The notes: generated from the sequence alone by a model not told the origin. DNA of 64,000 nucleotides from Alphaproteobacteria bacterium (GCA_039980135.1 JBDXCV010000007.1:124001-188000); one strand, 5' to 3'; counted from the stretch's first letter, positions 40,584 through 49,430 are shown. Numbers and translations are program-made.

Positions 40584-41279
40584 TCAGTCGTAGCTGTTCT
40601 GGGGGAACCAGCCGTCGCGCCCCTCGGGAGTCATATCGAGCAGGTTCCAGACCGGCCAAATCATATCGGCGTGACGAGGGTGCTGGCCCTCGGCGGGCGG
40701 GGCGTAGAACAGCTCCGAGCCCCAGCTGTGGAAGATGCCGTCTGCGGTGCGCCGGAACACGTTGATGATCGGTATCTGGCTCTCGCCGTCGCGCTCGGTC
40801 ACATAATCCGTGTTGTAGCTGGTGCCGTTTGTCGACAGGAGGCGGACGTTGCGCCAGCCGCGTTCGCGCGCCCAGGCCCTGAAAATGGGCGCGGGCGTCT
40901 TGGCGAAGACGACGAAATTCACCCGCGCGGTGATATGTGCGGCCTGGCCGTCGAGACCGTCGATCAGCGACGTGCAGGCGGGGCAGGGATTGCCGCCTTC
41001 CGGATACATGAACGAGTAGACAATCAGCGTGTCCTTGCCCGGTGCGAAGAGTTCCGAGAAGCGCGTCTGGCTCTCGGTGTCAGCGGCAGACAGGTCTGCG
41101 GGTCCTTCGGTCAGCAGATAGTCTTCTTTCAGGGCGCCGCCGAGGGGAAGTGTGCGTCGCAGCGCGGCGACTTCCTCCACTTTGGCGCGGAGTTCCATTT
41201 CGGCTGTCAGCAACGCATCTCGCGCAGAACGATATTCGCTGGTTTCGTTGGGAAACCTGTCGTCGTGCAGGTGTGTCAT
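40584..41279 (-). CDS. DUF899-family thioredoxin-like protein
   Basis: 231 residues. Thioredoxin-like fold with the DUF899 hallmark FMYPEGGNPCPACTSLIDGL, offering two cysteines (CPAC) in a redox-type loop, and RVNFVVFAKTPAPIFRAWAR after it. The C-terminal half holds FHSWGSELFYAPP and YPVWNLLDMTPEGR-like segments. The reaction is not established; members occur near SRPBCC and ArsR-type genes. The start lies 10 bases from a near-perfect operator-like palindrome. Likely leads the transcript of both GFA genes. Confidence 0.88.
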   Translation of the reverse strand: MTHLHDDRFPNETSEYRSARDALLTAEMELRAKVEEVAALRRTLPLGGALKEDYLLTEGPADLSAADTESQTRFSELFAPGKDTLIVYSFMYPEGGNPCPACTSLIDGLDGQAAHITARVNFVVFAKTPAPIFRAWARERGWRNVRLLSTNGTSYNTDYVTERDGESQIPIINVFRRTADGIFHSWGSELFYAPPAEGQHPRHADMIWPVWNLLDMTPEGRDGWFPQNSYD

Positions 41280-41289
41280 GGGATGTCCT

Positions 41290-41317
41290 CTATATTAAAC
41301 CATTTGGTTAAATATAG
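41290..41317. promoter_or_regulatory. 28-bp operator-like palindrome upstream of the DUF899 gene
   Basis: CTATATT (41290-41296) pairs with AATATAG (41311-41317), and AACCA (41298-41302) with TGGTT (41305-41309); only the two flanking A bases and the central TT fail to pair. It begins 11 bases before the DUF899 start codon, a place where a bound protein would block transcription. The core AACCATTTGGTT resembles sites reported for ArsR/SdpR-like regulators in front of DUF899 and SRPBCC genes (recollection, not a search). No such regulator gene is in this block. Confidence 0.75.
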
Positions 41318-41353
41318 TATCTCCACGGACAAACGCAATTACGAAGTGCAGGC

Positions 41354-42109
41354 TTAGCCGAGGTTGGTCGCCACGATGTAGATTCCGAGCAGGAAAAGCG
41401 CAGCCAGCAGGAGCTTGCGAAACTGCGCTTCCGGAATTCGGCTGCGTATCTTTGCGCCGAAATAGTATCCGGCGAGTGTCGGCAGCGACCCGAGCGCCGA
41501 GGCGACACCGATTTCGGCCGTCAGGAGCCCGCGATAGGTAAAGGCGAGCGCAATCATCGAGGAACCGAGCAGAAACAGGATGCCCATCGCCTGGATCAGC
41601 ATGTCCCGGCTCAGGCCGAGGGCCTGCATGTAGGGCACGCCAGGAATGACGTCAGACCCGGTCATGCCGCCGAAAATTCCCGTCAGGCCCCCGATGACCG
41701 GCGACATCCATGGCTCGTGGCGCCCGGGGGACGGTATGCGCGGGGTGAACAGGGCGTAGGCGGCATAGACCACAAGCAGGACACCCAATGCGGCCGCCAG
41801 ATGCGCCGGGTTCGAAGCCGCGAGAATCTCGGTGCCGAACCAGATGCCGACGCAGAACATCACGAAAAGGCTCCAGGTCCGCCGCAGGGTCTCGCGCAAG
41901 GGCGGACCGCCGAACATCTGCCAGATGTTGGTGGTCACGGCCGGAACGATGATGATCGCGATCGCGATGGGCAGTTCGACGATGGTCGCCAGCAAGCCGA
42001 GTGCCACGACCTTCATGCCCAGGCCGACCGTGCCCTTCACCACGCCGGCCAGGAACAGGGCGACGAAGGCAAAGACGAGTTGGAAAGGCGTCAGGTCGAG
42101 CAGGGGCAT
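41354..42109 (-). CDS. TSUP (TauE/SafE) family permease
   Basis: About 251 residues from the ATG at 42109; a longer frame to 42349 overlaps the SDR gene and is rejected. Eight or so membrane segments. LFLAGVVKGTVGLGMKVVALGLL and GGLTGIFGGMTGSDVIPGVPYMQ are the paired TSUP motifs. Substrate unknown, family includes sulfite and small organic acid carriers. Follows the SDR gene by 25 bases, so it is likely co-transcribed with it. Confidence 0.9.
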   Translation of the reverse strand: MPLLDLTPFQLVFAFVALFLAGVVKGTVGLGMKVVALGLLATIVELPIAIAIIIVPAVTTNIWQMFGGPPLRETLRRTWSLFVMFCVGIWFGTEILAASNPAHLAAALGVLLVVYAAYALFTPRIPSPGRHEPWMSPVIGGLTGIFGGMTGSDVIPGVPYMQALGLSRDMLIQAMGILFLLGSSMIALAFTYRGLLTAEIGVASALGSLPTLAGYYFGAKIRSRIPEAQFRKLLLAALFLLGIYIVATNLG

Positions 42110-42134
42110 AACGGTCAACGGTCGGGGAAGCGCC

Positions 42135-42911
42135 CTAGATTTCCCACTCGACGTTGCCGTCCATGCCGATCTCCTGGCCGGTGATGTGGCGGCCGGCGTC
42201 GGATGCGAGGAAAACCGCGAGATCGCCCACTTCCGTCGGGTCGATCCAGCATTTAAGTGAAATGAACTCGAGGAACTCCGCCTCGCGCGCCTCGACCGAG
42301 ATGCCGCGCTCTTCGGCCTGGCTGGCGACGATCCCGCGGCCACGCGCATTGTCGATCAGGCCGGGCAAAATCGAGTTGCAGCGGATGCCGAACGGGCCGT
42401 ATTCACGCGCGACGGTGTGGGTCAGGCCCAGCACACCCACCTTGGATGCCACATAGGGGGAACGCTGGGGCAGCGCCACCTTGGCCGAAGCGGTCGAGAT
42501 GTTGACGATGCAGCCCGAATTCTGGGCCTTCATGTGGGGGGCGACGTTCTTGATGCAGTAGAACATGCCGTTGAGATTGACCCCGATCGTGCGGTCCCAG
42601 TCTTCGTAGGAGATATCTTCGAGCGCCGCCTTGGGGCCGCCGATCCCGGCGTTGTTGACCAGTACGTCGACTCCGCCCATCGCCACGACAGCCGCTTCGA
42701 CCAGTTTTTCGACGTCCTGGGGTACGCCGACATCGGCGAGTGTGCCGGTAACGCGTGGATCGCTCGCAATCACCTCGTCGAGGAATTGCTGTTGCACGTC
42801 ACAGGTGTGGACCTGCGCGCCGCCGGCAACGAAACGGTCGACGATCGCGCGGCCGATGCCCGAACCCCCGGCCGTTACCAACACCCGCTTGCCGTCGATT
42901 CCATTCGACAT
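42135..42911 (-). CDS. SDR-family oxidoreductase
   Basis: 258 residues. The cofactor loop reads VLVTAGGSGIGRAIVDRF (TAGGSGIG). The catalytic region is NISTASAKVALPQRSPYVASK with Tyr-x-x-x-Lys and a nearby Ser one place further than usual. FISLKCWIDPTEVGDLAVFL closes the fold. DNVNG-type NAD specificity cannot be judged. Located 32 bases after LysR 1 in the same direction. Confidence 0.87.
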   Translation of the reverse strand: MSNGIDGKRVLVTAGGSGIGRAIVDRFVAGGAQVHTCDVQQQFLDEVIASDPRVTGTLADVGVPQDVEKLVEAAVVAMGGVDVLVNNAGIGGPKAALEDISYEDWDRTIGVNLNGMFYCIKNVAPHMKAQNSGCIVNISTASAKVALPQRSPYVASKVGVLGLTHTVAREYGPFGIRCNSILPGLIDNARGRGIVASQAEERGISVEAREAEFLEFISLKCWIDPTEVGDLAVFLASDAGRHITGQEIGMDGNVEWEI

Positions 42912-42943
42912 TAAACAATCCCTTTAATCCGTTGAAATAAAAA

Positions 42944-43867
42944 CTATTTAGTTCCTGACAATTCTTTCCAGCGACCCATAATTGCGGCGAGTTCCTCACC
43001 TAACAGGGCGACAAAACGTTCCGCCGCACTGGTCAACGGACGCCGGGTCTGGCGGACCAGATAATACTCCACGGGGACCTTGGGACGCACGATCGGATTG
43101 ATGACCAGGGTGCCGGTATCCGTCGCGTCGATGACAGAGGCCACGGAGGTGAGTGTCGACCATCCGGAATGGCGGACATATTCGATCGTGGTGTTGAGGC
43201 CGTCGGACTCGATCATCGCCTCGACCTGCAATTCCGCACGGGCGATCTGGCTGTCGATCATGCGTCGGATCGCGTGACGTTCGGTCGGCAGGACCAGGCG
43301 CAGGGGCGGTAAATCCCGTAACCGGATGCGCTCGAAAGGCTGCAAACCCGAACCGGGGCCCGAGACCAGCGTCAGTTCGTGCTCCGCGAGCAACGTCGCC
43401 TCTATGCCTTCATGTTTTACGGCGCTCGTCACCACGGCGAAATCCAGCTCGCCGGAAACAACCCGCTCGGTCAGGGTGCCGCCATAGGCCTCGTCGAGGG
43501 TCAGTTCCACATCGGGATAGGCCTCGACAAACCGTGACAGCGCCGCCGGGAGCGCGCTGCGCGAGACCGAGGGAACGGTTCCCGCCGTAATCGCACCCGT
43601 CACGTTGCCCGCCAGCTCCCGCACCGCCATCTCGGTGTCGGCGACGGAATTGAGAATCGAAAGCCCGCGGGCATACAGGCGTTTGCCCGCAACGGTGGGC
43701 TCCACGCCGCGTCGGTTGCGGGTAAACAATGACACGCCGAGTTCGTTCTCGAGGTTCCGGATCTGCACGGAAAGTCCCGGTTGGGTGCAGTTTGCTCGGC
43801 GCGCGGCACGCGAGAAGCTGCCTTCCTCATACACGGCGACGAACTGTTCCAGCTGGCGGAAATCCAT
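42944..43867 (-). CDS. LysR-family regulator 1
   Basis: 307 residues. MDFRQLEQFVAVYEEGSFSRAARRANCTQPGLSVQIRNLE holds the winged helix-turn-helix (residues about 1-60), followed by LFTRNRRGVEPTVAGKRLYA. The rest is the two-lobed periplasmic-binding-like effector domain (TVPSVSRSALPAALSRF). The gene directly downstream is the SDR, and LysR 2 lies upstream in the same direction. A T-N11-A site sits just before its start. Confidence 0.9.
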   Translation of the reverse strand: MDFRQLEQFVAVYEEGSFSRAARRANCTQPGLSVQIRNLENELGVSLFTRNRRGVEPTVAGKRLYARGLSILNSVADTEMAVRELAGNVTGAITAGTVPSVSRSALPAALSRFVEAYPDVELTLDEAYGGTLTERVVSGELDFAVVTSAVKHEGIEATLLAEHELTLVSGPGSGLQPFERIRLRDLPPLRLVLPTERHAIRRMIDSQIARAELQVEAMIESDGLNTTIEYVRHSGWSTLTSVASVIDATDTGTLVINPIVRPKVPVEYYLVRQTRRPLTSAAERFVALLGEELAAIMGRWKELSGTK

Positions 43868-43875
43868 GTGCCAAC

Positions 43876-43892
43876 CATAAGTCAGAGCTATG
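43876..43892. promoter_or_regulatory. LysR-type box (T-N11-A) before LysR 1
   Basis: CATA (43876-43879) and TATG (43889-43892) form a small dyad with 9 bases between, giving the T-N11-A spacing (T43878, A43890) typical of LysR sites. It lies 9 bases in front of the LysR 1 start, in the short gap to LysR 2. Confidence 0.5.
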
Positions 43893-43927
43893 CCAACGGC
43901 CAGCGGGTATGCGTTTGAATACTGGCG

Positions 43928-44857
43928 CTATGCGGCGACGCCGGCGCGGATTGCCCCCCAGGCGGCGGCGGAATGCTTCAGCGCGCGCTCGAGCCGTCCA
44001 ACGAGGTCTCGGGCCGCCAGCGAGAGCGGTTTCTGCGTCTGGTGGACGAGGAAGAATTCAAAACTGGATTGGACGTCGATGATCGGGCTCACAGAGAACG
44101 CGCGGCTGTCCAGATCGGAAACCACGGTGGTGACCGGAAGGATCGCGGAAAAATCGGTTTTCTGGATGAACTCAAGTGCGCCGTAGAGGCCGTCTATCTC
44201 AACGATGCGGCCCGGTGTGATGTTCCCCAGTTTGATATAGCGCTCGATCAGGGTGCGCAGGCTGTGCTGGGCCGACGGCATGACGAGGTTTACGGATGGA
44301 AGTTGTTTGAGTGACACCGGCTGCAGATGAACCAGGCCGGCCTTGTGTCCAGAGACCATGACCAGTGGTTCCGTGGACATCACACGCAATTCCAGACCGT
44401 CATGGCGCGGCGGTTCGGTGCAGATCGCGAAATCGAGCTCGCCTGACATGACCCAGTCCGTCAGGGTGCCGCTGAACGCCTCGACAACACGAAGCTCGAC
44501 ATTCGGCAGGGCCTCGATGAATTCCGGCAGGGCCTGGGCCAACACGCCCTTGGTGACCGTGGGAATGAGGCCGACATCCAGCGAGCCCGATACGCCTGAC
44601 GAGAATTCCCGCATTGTCTGTGCAGCACTCTCCACGTCCCCCAGGATTTTTCGGCAGTCATCGTAGAAGCGCTCGCCGGCCGGCGTCGGTCGGACCCCGC
44701 GGGCATGACGCTCGAAGAGCTGCACCCCGACGGATTCCTCGAGGGTCTTGATTTGCTGGCTGAGGCTGGGCTGCGCGATGTTTATTGTCTCGGCCGCGCG
44801 ATTGATGCTGCCGTCCCCGTAAACGGCCACGAAAGAGCGGATTTGCCTGAGGTCCAT
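43928..44857 (-). CDS. LysR-family regulator 2
   Basis: 309 residues from the ATG at 44857; an upstream ATG at 44890 adds only a non-homologous extension. MDLRQIRSFVAVYGDGSINRAAETINIAQPSLSQQIKTLE is the DNA-binding domain, then LFERHARGVRPTPAGERFYD. Effector domain follows. It is similar in plan to LysR 1, especially in the DNA-binding helices, so the two may have arisen by duplication. Divergent from the flavin monooxygenase gene, with a strong dyad between them. Confidence 0.9.
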   Translation of the reverse strand: MDLRQIRSFVAVYGDGSINRAAETINIAQPSLSQQIKTLEESVGVQLFERHARGVRPTPAGERFYDDCRKILGDVESAAQTMREFSSGVSGSLDVGLIPTVTKGVLAQALPEFIEALPNVELRVVEAFSGTLTDWVMSGELDFAICTEPPRHDGLELRVMSTEPLVMVSGHKAGLVHLQPVSLKQLPSVNLVMPSAQHSLRTLIERYIKLGNITPGRIVEIDGLYGALEFIQKTDFSAILPVTTVVSDLDSRAFSVSPIIDVQSSFEFFLVHQTQKPLSLAARDLVGRLERALKHSAAAWGAIRAGVAA

Positions 44858-44889
44858 CGGTTTCCGTCCGAACAGAAGGGGAGCTTGCA

Positions 44890-44908
44890 ATATAGTACAA
44901 ACCTATAT
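44890..44908. promoter_or_regulatory. LysR-type operator between LysR 2 and LLM oxidoreductase
   Basis: ATATAG (44890-44895) pairs perfectly with CTATAT (44903-44908) over a 7-base spacer, containing T-N11-A (T44893, A44905). It sits 33 bases before the LysR 2 start and 89 bases before the monooxygenase, exactly where a LysR activator would bind to control a divergent target and itself. Confidence 0.72.
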
Positions 44909-44996
44909 CTTGCATTGAAAGTTAGTATTTGTGGGTATGCCCCGACTTTCCTAGTTTCCCGATAACAGGAATCGCAGTGCAACAAGAGGACCCGCA

Positions 44997-46235
44997 ATGG
45001 CCAAGCCCAAGGTAATTCTGCAGCTCTATCCGATGTTCCCCTCCGATGGCGAAGAAGACCGCAAGGCGAAGCGTCCGCTCGGCAACGACAACGAGATGTA
45101 TCACCGCATCGTCCATGAGTGGACCGACATCGTCAAAGAAGCCGACAAGATGGGTGTCTGGGGGATCGGCACGATCGAGCATCACTTCCATTCGGAAGGC
45201 TACGAAGTCGGGCCGAATCCGGGAATCCTGAACGCCTATTGGGCCAGCCTCGTGGAGAACGCCCATGTGGGCGCGCTCGGCTATGTGATGGCGACCCATG
45301 ACCCGCTGCGTGTCGCGGAAGAAACGGCGATCCTGGATCACCTGACCAAAGGCAAATACTTCGTCGGATTTGCGCGCGGCTACCAGTCGCGCTGGGCCAA
45401 CATCATGGGCCAGTACACAGAATCTCCCGCGACCGTGTCGGACGGCAGCGATGCCGACGACCGCAACCGGCAGATCTTCGAGGAACGGGTCAACCAGGTA
45501 ATCGACGCCTGGACCCAAGAGACGGTCCGGACGCAGGGCGAGTTCTACGAGGCGCCGTACCCGTTCGAGACCGGTGTCGAAGGCTATCCCGCCTGGGAAA
45601 TCGCCCGTGACGCGGGCGCGGAAGGGGAGATCGGTCCCGACGGCAGCGTGCAGCGGGTCTGCGTGGTGCCGAAGCCGTACCAGAAACCGCATCCGCCGGT
45701 GTTCGTCGCCGCCTCCAAGAGCCAGGCATCGATCGATTTTTGCGCCCGCAACAACTTCATCCCGACCTATTTCATGCCGACCAAGGGCGTGGTGGAGCTT
45801 TCGCACTACTACACGAAGGTCGCGAATGAGAGCGGTTTCAATGTGCAGCTGGGTCAGAACCAGAACATCGTGCGCTGGCCGCATATCACCAAGACGACCG
45901 CGGATTTCGACCGCAAACTGCGCGACTATGATCTCGACATCTACAAGAACTTCTACGGCCCGTTCTTCCCGCAGTTCCCGCGCGGCAACGACAGCGAACT
46001 GATCCAGGGTATGAAGGATTCCGATATCTTCATCGGCGGCACGGTCGATGAGTCCATTGCGGCCTGGCAGAAGATTTACGATCAGGTGCCGTGCGAGTAC
46101 ATCACGTTGATCTGGCATTGGGCGCAGCAGCCGAAAGACGACATGATGGAAGAGCTGCAGCTGTTCATGGACAAGGTCCTGCCGGAGCTCGAAACGCCGG
46201 ACTTCCCGCAATGGGAAGCTGCCGCCGCGGAATAA
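44997..46235 (+). CDS. LLM-class flavin-dependent oxidoreductase
   Basis: 412 residues, luciferase-like monooxygenase TIM barrel. DKMGVWGIGTIEHHFHSEGY near the start, GALGYVMATHDPLRVAEETAILDHLTKGK (typical LLM segment) and VGFARGYQSRW are clear, as is PHPPVFVAASKSQASIDF. It needs reduced FMN from a flavin reductase. Insertions after residue 140 make it longer than the commonest 330-residue members. Divergent from LysR 2, which probably controls it (inference). Ends 26 bases before a strong terminator. Confidence 0.9.
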   Translation: MAKPKVILQLYPMFPSDGEEDRKAKRPLGNDNEMYHRIVHEWTDIVKEADKMGVWGIGTIEHHFHSEGYEVGPNPGILNAYWASLVENAHVGALGYVMATHDPLRVAEETAILDHLTKGKYFVGFARGYQSRWANIMGQYTESPATVSDGSDADDRNRQIFEERVNQVIDAWTQETVRTQGEFYEAPYPFETGVEGYPAWEIARDAGAEGEIGPDGSVQRVCVVPKPYQKPHPPVFVAASKSQASIDFCARNNFIPTYFMPTKGVVELSHYYTKVANESGFNVQLGQNQNIVRWPHITKTTADFDRKLRDYDLDIYKNFYGPFFPQFPRGNDSELIQGMKDSDIFIGGTVDESIAAWQKIYDQVPCEYITLIWHWAQQPKDDMMEELQLFMDKVLPELETPDFPQWEAAAAE

Positions 46236-46261
46236 GTCCGTTTGGGTGCAACAAATGATCG

Positions 46262-46288
46262 GGCCGCCCCCGGCAGGGGCGGCCTTTT
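46262..46288 (+). terminator. Rho-independent terminator after LLM gene
   Basis: GGCCGCCCC (46262-46270) pairs perfectly with GGGGCGGCC (46276-46284), loop CGGCA, followed by TTTT. It ends the LLM transcript before the first Gfo/Idh gene. Confidence 0.88.
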
Positions 46289-46360
46289 CGTTTGCGGGCG
46301 TTGACCGGCTGCGTCGGGCGATGCCAACGTGGCGTACGGGTTTTGGCGGAGAAAACAGGC

Positions 46361-47437
46361 ATGGAATGTGATGCCCTCGGCGTGGCGGTTATCGGGTGCG
46401 GACGTATCGGCGCGTTGCGCGCAAATCTCTCATCCACCCATCCCGGCGTCGGATTCCTGGCGCTTTCCGACAAAAACCGGAAACAGGCGGATGTCCTGGC
46501 CCAGCGAACGGGGGCGGACCTCGTGACCACCGACAATCAGGCGGCCATCCGCGATGAACGGGTCGGCGCGGTGTTCATTTCCACCCCCGAGCATGATCAT
46601 CGCGAGGCGGTGATCCAGGCCCTGGAGGCGGGGAAGGCGGTCTTCGTGGAAAAGCCGATCGCGCTGACGCTGGAGGATGCGGACGCCATCATCGACGCCG
46701 CTGAACGTACCGGATCCGAGCTTCGTATCGGTTATTCCCGTCGCCATGACCGACGCTGGATGCTCGCGAAGGAGCAGATTCTGCAGGGTCGCTTGGGCGA
46801 GGTGCTGGGCATTCAGTCCCGGGTCTACAATACGCGCGCGCAGTTGCTGCAAATCCTCGAGCGTGCGCCCGACGCCACGCCGGTGAACGACGTGCTGACC
46901 TATTACGTAGATATGGCCTGCTGGTTCCTCGAGGGTATCCGCCCCGTCGAGGTGGTGGCACGCAGCCAGTTCAAAGTGTTCAAGGCGATGGGGCACAAGG
47001 CGTCTGATGTTACGTGGGCGATCATCACTTTCGAGAATGGCGCGGTGGTCAATCTGGGGGTCAGCTACGTCCTGCCGGCGACATACCCAACCGTTGGCCA
47101 GAGTTCCCGTTTCGAAATCATCGGTGATGAAGGCGTGATACTGCTGGATGCCGACAACAAGGACAGCCTGCTGTTCACCGATCGTGGTGCGCCGCACAGC
47201 TATGTACCCGACCACAACATCAACATGATGTTCATGCAGACCACCTCGGCAGCAGATTTTGCCGTCGGGGACTATTGGGGCGCGGTCGCCAGCGAGACAC
47301 GCTCCTGGCTCGATCACCTGATGACCGGGCGGCCGAGTCCGCACACGACCCCATGTGAGGCGCGGCGCACTTTGGCAGTTACCCTGGCGATCGAAGAGGC
47401 GGCACACACGCGCGAATCCGTCGCGCTGCCGAATTGA
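46361..47437 (+). CDS. Gfo/Idh/MocA-family dehydrogenase 1
   Basis: About 358 residues from the ATG at 46361, with GGAGA 9 bases upstream; a TTG at 46292 inside the terminator tail region is less likely. GVAVIGCGRIGALRA is the Rossmann loop, FVEKPIALTLEDAD carries the Glu-Lys-Pro motif and GYSRRHDRRWM begins the C-domain. Acts on sugars, inositols or related polyols with NAD(P). Tandem with the next gene, 36 bases apart. Confidence 0.9.
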   Translation: MECDALGVAVIGCGRIGALRANLSSTHPGVGFLALSDKNRKQADVLAQRTGADLVTTDNQAAIRDERVGAVFISTPEHDHREAVIQALEAGKAVFVEKPIALTLEDADAIIDAAERTGSELRIGYSRRHDRRWMLAKEQILQGRLGEVLGIQSRVYNTRAQLLQILERAPDATPVNDVLTYYVDMACWFLEGIRPVEVVARSQFKVFKAMGHKASDVTWAIITFENGAVVNLGVSYVLPATYPTVGQSSRFEIIGDEGVILLDADNKDSLLFTDRGAPHSYVPDHNINMMFMQTTSAADFAVGDYWGAVASETRSWLDHLMTGRPSPHTTPCEARRTLAVTLAIEEAAHTRESVALPN

Positions 47438-47473
47438 GCGCGACGAAACAGTCATGATCGCGGGGGACTTACG

Positions 47474-48508
47474 ATGAATGCCATCAACGTCGGCGTAATC
47501 GGCGCCGGGTGGGTCGGTGGTATCCGGGCCAACGCGTGTGCTGCGCATCCGCTTGTCGAAGAACTGCACGTGGCCGAAATCAACCCGACACGCGCGTCCG
47601 AAATTGCGGCCGAGACGGGCGCGGTCCGGGTGACGGATGACTGGAAAGAGTTGATCGCAAGCCCCCTGATCGACGCTGTCATCATCGCCTCGACCCCGGA
47701 ATCTCAGCGCTTTCCGATCGTCCGCGCCACGCTTGAGGCGGGCAAGCATGTTCTGATCGAAAAGCCCCTGGCGCCGACTCCTGAAGAGGCGGACGAGGCC
47801 ATCGCGTTGTGTGATGCCGGCAACCTCAAGCTCGCAATCGGTTATACGCGCCGGTTCGATCCGAAATACGCTTACATCAACAAGGCCATCAAGGCGGGGG
47901 CGATCGGTGAGCCCGTGACCTGTCTGGTCAGCCGTAACATCACGCGTGAGATCGGCGCCAAGATCAAGGGGCGCTCTCGTATGTCACCGGCGGCCATGGG
48001 CGGCACGCACTCGATAGATTTTCTTCTATGGTGCCTCCAGCCGCGGCGACCGGTGAGGGTCTATTCGCAGCAGTCCGGCAAGCTGTACAGCAAGGTCAGC
48101 GATACGCCGGACCATCAATGGATCATGGTGACGATGGACGACGGCACCACGATCGCGGCCGGGTCCGGTTGGGTTTTGCCGCTGGGTTATCCGCAGTATT
48201 CACAAAGCTGGATCGAGGTCGTCGGTACGGAAGGTGCCCTGACGGTGGACGATACCCACCGTGAAATTAGTATCAACACGACCGAACACGGCATCCGCTA
48301 TCCGCTGTCTTCGATGCCGGGTGAGCCGGTCGATCATGTTTTCGCCGGCGCCATGGTGAGCGAGACCAACCATTTCATTGATGCGGTCGCCCTCGACCGG
48401 CCGGTCTTGGCGAATGCGCGCGAAGCGCGTCTGGTGATGGACGTCACGATGGCCGCCGATCTGTCGGCAGAGTCCGGGGAGCCGGTGGAACTTCAGGAAC
48501 GTCGGTAA
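47474..48508 (+). CDS. Gfo/Idh/MocA-family dehydrogenase 2
   Basis: 344 residues. NVGVIGAGWVGGIRANAC is the cofactor loop, VLIEKPLAPTPEEADEAI the Glu-Lys-Pro motif and IGYTRRFDPKYAYIN the start of the substrate domain. It shares the same design as its neighbour, with a tandem-duplication look, though no long identical run. Together they could interconvert a polyol or sugar through a keto intermediate. Followed after 131 bases by the IclR regulator gene. Confidence 0.9.
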   Translation: MNAINVGVIGAGWVGGIRANACAAHPLVEELHVAEINPTRASEIAAETGAVRVTDDWKELIASPLIDAVIIASTPESQRFPIVRATLEAGKHVLIEKPLAPTPEEADEAIALCDAGNLKLAIGYTRRFDPKYAYINKAIKAGAIGEPVTCLVSRNITREIGAKIKGRSRMSPAAMGGTHSIDFLLWCLQPRRPVRVYSQQSGKLYSKVSDTPDHQWIMVTMDDGTTIAAGSGWVLPLGYPQYSQSWIEVVGTEGALTVDDTHREISINTTEHGIRYPLSSMPGEPVDHVFAGAMVSETNHFIDAVALDRPVLANAREARLVMDVTMAADLSAESGEPVELQERR

Positions 48509-48554
48509 ACGGAGATTTGTTTCTCTGCCGATCACTGGAAATTCAGATCAGTTT

Positions 48555-48571
48555 GTCTCATATTTCGAGAC
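48555..48571. promoter_or_regulatory. Dyad before IclR regulator gene 1
   Basis: GTCTC (48555-48559) pairs with GAGAC (48567-48571) across ATATTTC. It is 69 bases before the IclR start at 48640, placed where an IclR dimer would bind its own promoter. The arm length is modest, so it is a candidate only. Confidence 0.45.
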
Positions 48572-48639
48572 GGACACGAACCTGACCTTCGACAAGTGCT
48601 GTTGGCATGTTTGTCAGAGCCGGGAGCGAGAACGAATCC

Positions 48640-49410
48640 ATGGCCACCTATAAGAACCAGTCGCTTGAGCGCGGGTTTCAGATACTCGAGTATCTTGGCG
48701 ACAGCACAAAGGGTCGTGCCGTGTCCGAAGTGGCGCGGGCGACCGGGCTGCACCGGGCGACGGCACATCGGCTGCTCGAGGTGCTCTGCGGCATGGGCTA
48801 TGCCTACAAGGGCGATGATCGCCGCTATTGGATTGGCTACAACTCGCATCTGTTCGGGAACCGGTCGAACATGGTCGCCCGGATCACCCATCACGCGCAT
48901 CCGTACCTTGTGACCCTGGCGCATGATGTGGACGAGACGATCGCGCTCGGTTTCCTCGAAGGCATTCAGGTGTTCATTGCCGACCGAGTCTCGACAGAGC
49001 GCGCCCATCGCTCCGACGTCCAGATCGGTACTTACTTCGATGCTCATGCGACCAGTCTGGGCAAGGCGCTCTTGTCGGTGCGGCCGATAAGCGAAGTCCG
49101 CGCGAGCTACAAGAACACGCGTCTGAACGCCTACACCGGCAAAACCATCACCGACATGGATGCGTTGGCGCGCGAGTTGGGCAACATCAAGAAGCGCGGC
49201 TATTCGATCAATGACGAGGAGGGTTCGCCAGGTATTCGATCCGTTTCGGCGCCCGTTCTCAATCCGCATGGCCGCGCTGCCTGCGCGCTCGCGGTGAGCG
49301 GCCCGCGCGCGCGCCTCGACGATCAGAAGATTGAGCGCATCGGTAGTATGTTGCAGAACGTCGCGAGCGACATCGTTAATCAGTTGGCCAGGCAGGGCGG
49401 GGATAATTAG
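48640..49410 (+). CDS. IclR-family transcriptional regulator 1
   Basis: 256 residues from the ATG at 48640, with GGGAGCGAG about 9 bases upstream; the earlier ATG at 48607 lacks a site. The winged helix (SLERGFQILEYLG, then EVARATGLHRATAHRLLEVLCGMG) covers residues about 8-60, and the GAF-like effector domain has FLEGIQVFIADRVSTERAH and SINDEEGSPGIRSVSAPV. Directly downstream of the Gfo/Idh pair, so it probably controls them. Confidence 0.9.
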   Translation: MATYKNQSLERGFQILEYLGDSTKGRAVSEVARATGLHRATAHRLLEVLCGMGYAYKGDDRRYWIGYNSHLFGNRSNMVARITHHAHPYLVTLAHDVDETIALGFLEGIQVFIADRVSTERAHRSDVQIGTYFDAHATSLGKALLSVRPISEVRASYKNTRLNAYTGKTITDMDALARELGNIKKRGYSINDEEGSPGIRSVSAPVLNPHGRAACALAVSGPRARLDDQKIERIGSMLQNVASDIVNQLARQGGDN

Positions 49411-49430
49411 CCCCACACTGGTGTACGTGA

